A stretch of DNA of 5,617 nucleotides, taken from NCBI GenBank assembly GCA_002390165.1, contig DGOU01000178.1:6758-12374 (forward strand), read 5' to 3'. Origin of the DNA: Lutibacter sp. UBA4458 (GTDB lineage: Bacteria; Bacteroidota; Bacteroidia; Flavobacteriales; Flavobacteriaceae). The translations under genes were made by a program, and so were the position numbers. Shown piece after piece: positions 1 to 5,617 of the stretch. The first letter of the stretch is position 1; the number at the start of each line of letters is the position of its first letter. The notes under the pieces are model-generated. The model ran no database searches. It was not told where the DNA came from and saw nothing but the letters and a program-made list of their open reading frames with translations.

Positions 1-1145
1 GACATTTCTAAACCAGAAACACCAACGCCACCAGCATTAACTGCTTTTCCTGGAGCAAAAGGTAATCCTGCTTCTTGTATAGCTTCAATAGCTTCTGGAG
101 TACAACCCATATTAGAAACTTCTGCAACATATTTTACACCGTTAGCTATTAATTGTTTTGCATCATCGCCGTTTAATTCATTTTGAATAGCACTTGGCAT
201 TGCAATATCACATTTAACTTCCCAAGGTTTTTTACCTGCTATAAATTTAGCTTCAGGGAATTCTTCTGCGTAAGGAGAAACGATATCATTATTGGAAGCT
301 CTAAGTTCTAATAAATAATCAATTTTATCTGCATCTAAACCTTTTTCGTCATAAATATAACCATCAGGACCAGAAATAGTAACTACTTTACCTCCTAACT
401 CTGTAACTTTTAAAGCAACACCCCAAGCTACATTTCCAAAACCAGAAACAGCAACTGTTTTTCCTTTAAAAGTATCGTTATTAACTGCTAACATTTCTTT
501 AGCAAAATAGGTAGCTCCAAAACCAGTAGCTTCAGGCCTAATTAAGCTTCCACCCCAATTTAAACCTTTACCTGTTAATACACCGGTGTTTTCCATTTTT
601 AATTTTTTATACATGCCGTATAAATAACCAATTTCTCTACCACCAGTACCTATATCTCCTGCAGGAACATCTGTATTAGGACCAATAACTCTCCATAATT
701 CTAACATAAAGGCTTGACAGAAACGCATAATTTCATTATCTGATTTTCCTTTAGGATTAAAGTCAGAACCACCTTTTGCACCACCCATTGGTAAGGTTGT
801 TAAAGCATTTTTAAAAGTTTGTTCAAATCCTAAGAATTTTAGGATACTTAAATTTACACTTGGGTGTAAACGAATTCCTCCTTTGTATGGTCCAATAGCG
901 TTGTTAAAATGAACTCTATAACCTAAGTTTACATGAACTTGACCTTCATCATCTAACCAAGAAACTCTAAAAGTTAGAATTCGATCTGGTTCAACTAAAC
1001 GTTCAATTATTTTTGCGTCTTCATATTGAGGATTTTCATTGTAGATATCTTCAATAGATTCCAATACTTCATGTACTGCTTGTAAGTATTCTTTTTCACC
1101 TGGATGCTTTGCTTCCAAGTTGTTAATTATGTTGTTAACATTCAT
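1..1145 (-). CDS. gdh: Glutamate dehydrogenase, predicted NAD-linked (C-terminus beyond window)
   Basis: Hexameric family I glutamate dehydrogenase, a cytoplasmic enzyme for glutamate + NAD(P)+ to 2-oxoglutarate + ammonia. 381 complete codons are visible; about 65 C-terminal residues lie beyond the left edge (family length about 447). The catalytic set is present: K88 in GPYKGG, K112, K124 in [10 protein letters not shown]164 in PAGDIG and S377 in GVSGLEMS. These align with K89, K113, K125, D165 and S380 of the Clostridium symbiosum enzyme. The coenzyme domain has GFGNVAWG (235-242) and SGPDG (258-262), matching the NAD-specific C. symbiosum enzyme (F238, P262, D263) rather than E. coli GdhA, so NAD use is predicted. 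Substitutions stand out at PSAIQNE (317-323; usual PCATQNE) and EVSNMGCT (342-349; usual EGANMPTT). The ATG at 1145 gives the expected N-terminal length; a second ATG four bases on is out of frame. There is no clear Shine-Dalgarno, and a TAnnTTTG promoter lies upstream. The family is certain; NAD preference is inferred. Confidence 0.96.
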   Translation of the reverse strand, partial: MNVNNIINNLEAKHPGEKEYLQAVHEVLESIEDIYNENPQYEDAKIIERLVEPDRILTFRVSWLDDEGQVHVNLGYRVHFNNAIGPYKGGIRLHPSVNLSILKFLGFEQTFKNALTTLPMGGAKGGSDFNPKGKSDNEIMRFCQAFMLELWRVIGPNTDVPAGDIGTGGREIGYLYGMYKKLKMENTGVLTGKGLNWGGSLIRPEATGFGATYFAKEMLAVNNDTFKGKTVAVSGFGNVAWGVALKVTELGGKVVTISGPDGYIYDEKGLDADKIDYLLELRASNNDIVSPYAEEFPEAKFIAGKKPWEVKCDIAMPSAIQNELNGDDAKQLIANGVKYVAEVSNMGCTPEAIEAIQEAGLPFAPGKAVNAGGVGVSGLEM

Positions 1146-1162
1146 TGTTTTGTGATTTTAAC

Positions 1163-1191
1163 AAATTAAATTAGGTTTCTAATTTTAATTT
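1163..1191 (-). promoter_or_regulatory. Hairpin in the 5' leader of the NAD-type glutamate dehydrogenase gene
   Basis: On the minus strand AAATTAAAATTAG (1191-1179) can pair with CTAATTTAATTT (1174-1163) around an AAAC loop, with one bulged A. It sits between the predicted transcription start and the ATG, ending 17 bases before the start codon. Only one GC pair is present, so the fold is modest. It could stabilise the mRNA or affect ribosome access. It resembles no riboswitch class I know. Confidence 0.35.
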
Positions 1192-1206
1192 AAATTATTT
1201 ACGACA

Positions 1207-1240
1207 CAAATTTACATATAAAAATTTCATTATTATCAAA
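1207..1240 (-). promoter_or_regulatory. Bacteroidota-type promoter for the NAD-type glutamate dehydrogenase gene
   Basis: Minus-strand TAAATTTG (1214-1207) is an exact match to the TAnnTTTG -7 element. TTTG (1240-1237) lies 22 bases upstream, within the spacing reported for Bacteroidetes sigma-ABfr promoters. The predicted start is near 1201, giving a leader of about 55 bases before the ATG at 1145. An inverted repeat covers the -33 element. This is the best promoter match in the window. Confidence 0.6.
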
Positions 1241-1269
1241 ATAATAGGCTGATTTTTGTCATTTTGATA
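1234..1269 (-). repeat. Inverted repeat with 9-bp arms over the -33 element
   Basis: TATCAAAAT (1234-1242) and ATTTTGATA (1261-1269) are perfect inverted repeats separated by 18 bases. The arm nearer the dehydrogenase gene contains the -33 TTTG of its promoter; the other lies just after the stop codon of the ATP-grasp gene. It could be an operator for a dimeric regulator, or a weak 3'-end hairpin for the upstream transcript. No T tract follows, so an intrinsic terminator is unlikely. The AT-rich setting makes coincidence possible. Confidence 0.4.
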
Positions 1270-1275
1270 TTTATG

Positions 1276-4200
1276 TTACATAAATCCATCTGGTGGTAAA
1301 TCATCTATTTGTTCTTCCAGTAAATCCTTCGGTTTTTTAAACTCAAATTCTTCTTTAAAAATGGCCGCTTTATTGTTTTTCCCTTCAATTACAACCTTTA
1401 AAGGTTTTTCAAATTTAATATGTCTTAAAAATTTATCTTCATAAATGGCAGGCTGGTTATTTAAATAATCTAAATCAAAAAACCCATCATTTAAAAAAGG
1501 ATTTATAGTAAAATAGCCTACTCTAAATGAAGTTAAATTTTGAAAGAAATGAGTTCCTTGACTTGGATCTATTCTAAAATCATGCAATCCTGCTTCAACA
1601 ATAATTTTAGCTTGTGATATTTGAGGCCATATTACAGGAATTCCTAACCAAGGATCACTAGAACCCCAGCGTCCTGGACCAACTAGAATATATTGTTTGT
1701 CTTTTTTTAAAAACTCTTTATTAATGTTTTCAACTGCGGTTGCTATTTCTCTTGTATTGGCAGAGTTAAAAGTTTCTGGTTTTACATATACAAAATCTGT
1801 AATATGATCATAAGTGCCATTACCTAAGGCAGATTCGGAATAAATTATAGTATCTTTTTGATTAAAATTGCTAGGTAATTTACTTTTAGTAACAATACTT
1901 TCTACAATTGGTCTAATTTGTAAAAAGCTAAATATTCTGGGTTGACCTTTAGGCACATCTAAATTAACTGCAAACTCAATTTCAATAGGATTACGCATTT
2001 CTCGTTGACCAATTCTTAATAATTCTTGTAAAATTTCTGGCAAAGGAAAAGTTCCGTATTTTAACACATTATCAAAAGTAATTACACGAATTCCATCGTG
2101 AAGAACTCCTGGTTTTATAATGTTATTTTGAAGATCATATGTAGACGCTACAAACTTTAAAGAATTATGTTTTTTTGCAGCTCTAATACTAATTTTCTTT
2201 TTATTGATGGCTTCACTTGTAGAAACTTTGTAACTGTCAGGATTTAAATCTAAACCATAAAAATATTTTTGTGTATCTCTTTGAGCAGCTCCTGGAGACG
2301 AAAGTTGTAAAACTTTTTTAGGATGATATGGCGAAAATCGTAAAGTTTGTCCGCCTCCAACAATAATTTCACCTAAACCTAAAGCAATATTAGCAATTCC
2401 TTCGTTTGGTTTTTCATTTCCTATTGGGTAAAAATTAATAGAACGTGCTACCCCTGAAATATTAGGATAATAAACATCTTCATATTCTTTACCAGTTAAT
2501 TCTTGTAAAATAACCGCCATTTTATCTTCTTCAATACTATGTGATGTTGCTTCTAAATAAGATTTACTATTTTGATAAAATGAAGATGCAATAACAGATT
2601 TAACCGCATTGCAAACCATTTTTAACATTTTTTTCTTGTTAGAATGAGGGATCATATACGTTGCAAAAACACCTGCAAAAGGCTGGTAATGAGAATCTTC
2701 TAAAACACTTGAGGAGCGAACGGCAATGGGTCTTTTTATAATGTTTAAAAATGCAGTGATATCATGTTTCACCCATTTTGGAAGTGGCTTTTTAATAAAT
2801 TCATTTAATATTTCTTCGTCACTTTTAGATTGTACTACAAAATTTATTAAATCATGTTGTTCAATAAATTCATCAAAAACATCAGTACTTAAAACTACTG
2901 TTCTTGGGATGGAGATAAACACATCTTTATATTTATCAAATAATTTATGGCGTTTTAAAAAAGAATCAATAAATGCTAATCCTCTACCTTTACCTCCTAG
3001 TGCACCTTCTCCAATTCTTGCAAAACCTAAATATTCATCATATTTAATTTTGTCAAATTTGGCAATTACCCCTCTTGACTGGTAAATTCTATAAACTTTA
3101 ATTGCTTTTATTAAAAAATCTCTTATTTGTTCAGGTTGATCAAAGTCTTCATATTCTACATTACTAAATAAATTTGCTAATGAAAATAACGCTCTGGATT
3201 TTAGCCATTTAGAGTATTCACTTCGTTTTGCGTGGTACGTAATAGATTCTAATGAAACTTGACCTAATGCTTTTTGAAAACTGTTTAAATCTTTTACTTT
3301 AGCAAGTACTTTTTTCTGTTTAGGATCCCAAAATTCAAAATCACCAAACGAAAAATATTTAGTAATATATTTTTTAATATCAGTTCCTAAAGTGTCTGAA
3401 TATTTATATAAAAATTTTCCTTTAAGTTCTAAAGCTGTTTTTTTGTTTTCAATATTTGAAGATTGAATTAAAAATGGAAAATAACGGTTTAAATTTCGAA
3501 CATATTTTAAAAAAGCAAATCCTGCTTTGGGGTTTCTTTTTCCTCCTTTAAAGTAATTTACATCGGATATTACACCTAATAAATTGCGTTTATATTTTTT
3601 AAATAAACCTATTCCATCTTCATAATTAGTAGCCAATAATATTTTAGGGCGTCCACGCATTAACATCATTCTGCGGTGTTCATTTAACCCTTCAGACATT
3701 AGTGAACGTGTTTGTTTCATTAAAATTTTGTAAATAATTGGCAAATACCTAGAATAGAATTTTAAAGAATCTTCTACTAATAAAATGGCTTTTACACCAA
3801 TTTTATTAATATCGTATTCGGCATTCATCCTGTCTTCAGTTAGCTTTATTATTGCTAAAAAAATATCTACATTTCCATTCCAATGAAAAACATAATCTAT
3901 GGTGCCAGTATTTCCGCTCTTAAGTTTTTTTCTTAATTCTGAAGAATATAAACTTAATGCTGCAATTGGCACTTCTGGAAATGCATCTTTTATTTGTTTA
4001 GAGGTTTCAAAAGCTTTATAATTTCCTAAATCTAACCAAGTTATAACCAAATCAAATTTATTGGCATCCATCATTTTTATGGCTCTTCTGGCTGAGTTGG
4101 CGTGGGTAAAACTAGGTGGATAACGCAAGTTTAAAGCAGTGTATTCATTAAATATGCGTTCATCAATTCTACCATCTTCTTCTAGCATATAATAATCGTA

Positions 4201-4317
4201 ATTAGAACATACAATTAGTATATTATTAATACGATTTTGCATAAGTCGATTGAAAGCGACATCTTCAAACTTATAGGTTTTTAAATCGGGTAATCGGTTA
4301 TTTATCTTGCTATCCAT
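1276..4317 (-). CDS. Two receiver-like domains fused to a PEP synthase/PPDK-type ATP-grasp domain, unknown C-terminal domain
   Basis: Soluble 1013-residue protein with no signal peptide or membrane segment. Residues 31-165 look like a degenerate receiver: in FDLVITWLDL the phospho-Asp position is W94, and HW (145-146) sits where the Lys is expected. Residues 174-325 look like a fuller receiver: E182-D183, D252 in VISDVNYF, S286-S287, K305. A linker runs to about 430. Residues 430-805 form the PPDK N-terminal (PEP/pyruvate-binding) ATP-grasp domain. GGKGRGL (K443), IAVRSSS..ED (R534), SGVARS, LGLGE, EIE (779-781) and LQIRP (Q800, R802) align with the ATP-site residues K22, R92, D321/E323, Q335 and R337 of C. 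symbiosum PPDK, so nucleotide binding looks intact. The phosphohistidine domain and the C-terminal PEP/pyruvate barrel are absent. Residues 806-1013 instead carry GPGRWGSSDPWLGIPV (880-895) and DPSQGTHFFQNL (917-928). Automatic naming as PEP synthase would mislead; the reaction is unknown. The ATG at 4317 has AAGGA 10 nt upstream. Confidence 0.9.
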   Translation of the reverse strand: MDSKINNRLPDLKTYKFEDVAFNRLMQNRINNILIVCSNYDYYMLEEDGRIDERIFNEYTALNLRYPPSFTHANSARRAIKMMDANKFDLVITWLDLGNYKAFETSKQIKDAFPEVPIAALSLYSSELRKKLKSGNTGTIDYVFHWNGNVDIFLAIIKLTEDRMNAEYDINKIGVKAILLVEDSLKFYSRYLPIIYKILMKQTRSLMSEGLNEHRRMMLMRGRPKILLATNYEDGIGLFKKYKRNLLGVISDVNYFKGGKRNPKAGFAFLKYVRNLNRYFPFLIQSSNIENKKTALELKGKFLYKYSDTLGTDIKKYITKYFSFGDFEFWDPKQKKVLAKVKDLNSFQKALGQVSLESITYHAKRSEYSKWLKSRALFSLANLFSNVEYEDFDQPEQIRDFLIKAIKVYRIYQSRGVIAKFDKIKYDEYLGFARIGEGALGGKGRGLAFIDSFLKRHKLFDKYKDVFISIPRTVVLSTDVFDEFIEQHDLINFVVQSKSDEEILNEFIKKPLPKWVKHDITAFLNIIKRPIAVRSSSVLEDSHYQPFAGVFATYMIPHSNKKKMLKMVCNAVKSVIASSFYQNSKSYLEATSHSIEEDKMAVILQELTGKEYEDVYYPNISGVARSINFYPIGNEKPNEGIANIALGLGEIIVGGGQTLRFSPYHPKKVLQLSSPGAAQRDTQKYFYGLDLNPDSYKVSTSEAINKKKISIRAAKKHNSLKFVASTYDLQNNIIKPGVLHDGIRVITFDNVLKYGTFPLPEILQELLRIGQREMRNPIEIEFAVNLDVPKGQPRIFSFLQIRPIVESIVTKSKLPSNFNQKDTIIYSESALGNGTYDHITDFVYVKPETFNSANTREIATAVENINKEFLKKDKQYILVGPGRWGSSDPWLGIPVIWPQISQAKIIVEAGLHDFRIDPSQGTHFFQNLTSFRVGYFTINPFLNDGFFDLDYLNNQPAIYEDKFLRHIKFEKPLKVVIEGKNNKAAIFKEEFEFKKPKDLLEEQIDDLPPDGFM

Positions 4318-4347
4318 ACTTCGTATTTCCTTATTTTAAATTTTCTT

Positions 4348-4380
4348 CTAATTTAAACGCTTTTTATGCTTTTTACCAAA
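4348..4380 (-). promoter_or_regulatory. Candidate Bacteroidota-type promoter for the ATP-grasp fusion gene
   Basis: Minus-strand TTTG (4380-4377) is followed after 21 bases by TAAATTAG (4355-4348), which differs at one position from the Bacteroidota -7 consensus TAnnTTTG. It falls between the terminator of the upstream gene and the ATG at 4317, where a separate promoter would be needed, and predicts a leader of roughly 25 bases. The region is very AT-rich, so a chance match is quite possible. Confidence 0.35.
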
Positions 4381-4381
4381 C

Positions 4382-4409
4382 AAAAAGGCTGCTAATTAGC
4401 AACCTTTTT
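4382..4409 (-). terminator. Rho-independent terminator after the NADP-type glutamate dehydrogenase gene
   Basis: On the minus strand AAAAAGGTTGCT and AGCAGCCTTTTT pair into a 12-bp stem with one G-U pair around an AATT loop. The 3' arm runs into a broken T tract (TTTTTGTTT). It lies just after the TAA stop of the dehydrogenase gene at 4433-5617 and before the start of the next gene at 4317. Position, symmetry and T tract all fit an intrinsic terminator. The stem has few GC pairs, so some readthrough is possible. The symmetry would also permit termination on the plus strand, but no plus-strand gene ends here. Confidence 0.78.
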
Positions 4410-4432
4410 AAAATTATAAAATTAGTTTATTC

Positions 4433-5617
<1,185 letters not shown>

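Noticed and set aside
1234..1269. Intrinsic terminator after the ATP-grasp fusion gene
   Set aside because: The symmetry has an 18-base loop, few GC pairs and no following T tract on the minus strand; a regulatory site or chance symmetry fits better.
2726..3085. Open frame of 119 codons on the plus strand
   Set aside because: It lies wholly opposite the well-supported ATP-grasp domain, has no recognisable motif or convincing start signals, and its Ser/Leu/Pro-rich composition is what an antisense shadow of that coding strand gives.
1276..4317. Calling the 1013-residue protein a phosphoenolpyruvate synthase (ppsA)
   Set aside because: Only the ATP-grasp domain is shared. The phosphohistidine domain and the PEP/pyruvate-binding barrel needed for the reaction are missing, and the N- and C-terminal regions are foreign to PpsA.

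Overview
The window is a compact, low-GC stretch in which all three genes read on the minus strand. AT-rich codon choice, TAA stops, A-rich leaders with little or no Shine-Dalgarno sequence, and a perfect TAnnTTTG promoter element point to a Bacteroidota bacterium, most likely a flavobacterium. That placement is an inference from style; no marker gene is present.

In transcription order (right to left): positions 5617-4433 hold a hexameric-type glutamate dehydrogenase cut off at its N-terminus, with an NADP-type coenzyme signature (GSGNVA, then SDSSG). A short hairpin terminator follows at 4382-4409. Positions 4317-1276 hold a 1013-residue protein. It joins two receiver-like domains to the ATP-grasp domain of the PEP synthase/pyruvate phosphate dikinase (PPDK) family and ends in a C-terminal domain I cannot name. 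It has neither the phosphohistidine domain nor the PEP/pyruvate barrel of true PEP synthases. A 130-bp gap carries a good Bacteroidota-type promoter, an inverted repeat over its -33 element and a leader hairpin. Positions 1145-1 hold a second glutamate dehydrogenase, cut off at its C-terminus, with an NAD-type signature (GFGNVA, then SGPDG).

The two dehydrogenases would interconvert glutamate and 2-oxoglutarate plus ammonia with different coenzymes, giving an assimilatory (NADPH) and a catabolic (NAD) enzyme side by side. The protein between them has an apparently intact nucleotide site and sensory-type N-terminal domains. It may be a regulator or phosphotransfer enzyme at the carbon/nitrogen junction, but its reaction cannot be read from the sequence. 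The terminator and the separate promoters suggest that the genes are transcribed at least partly independently. No RNA genes, mobile elements or CRISPR arrays were seen, and no gene-free stretch exceeds about 130 bases.
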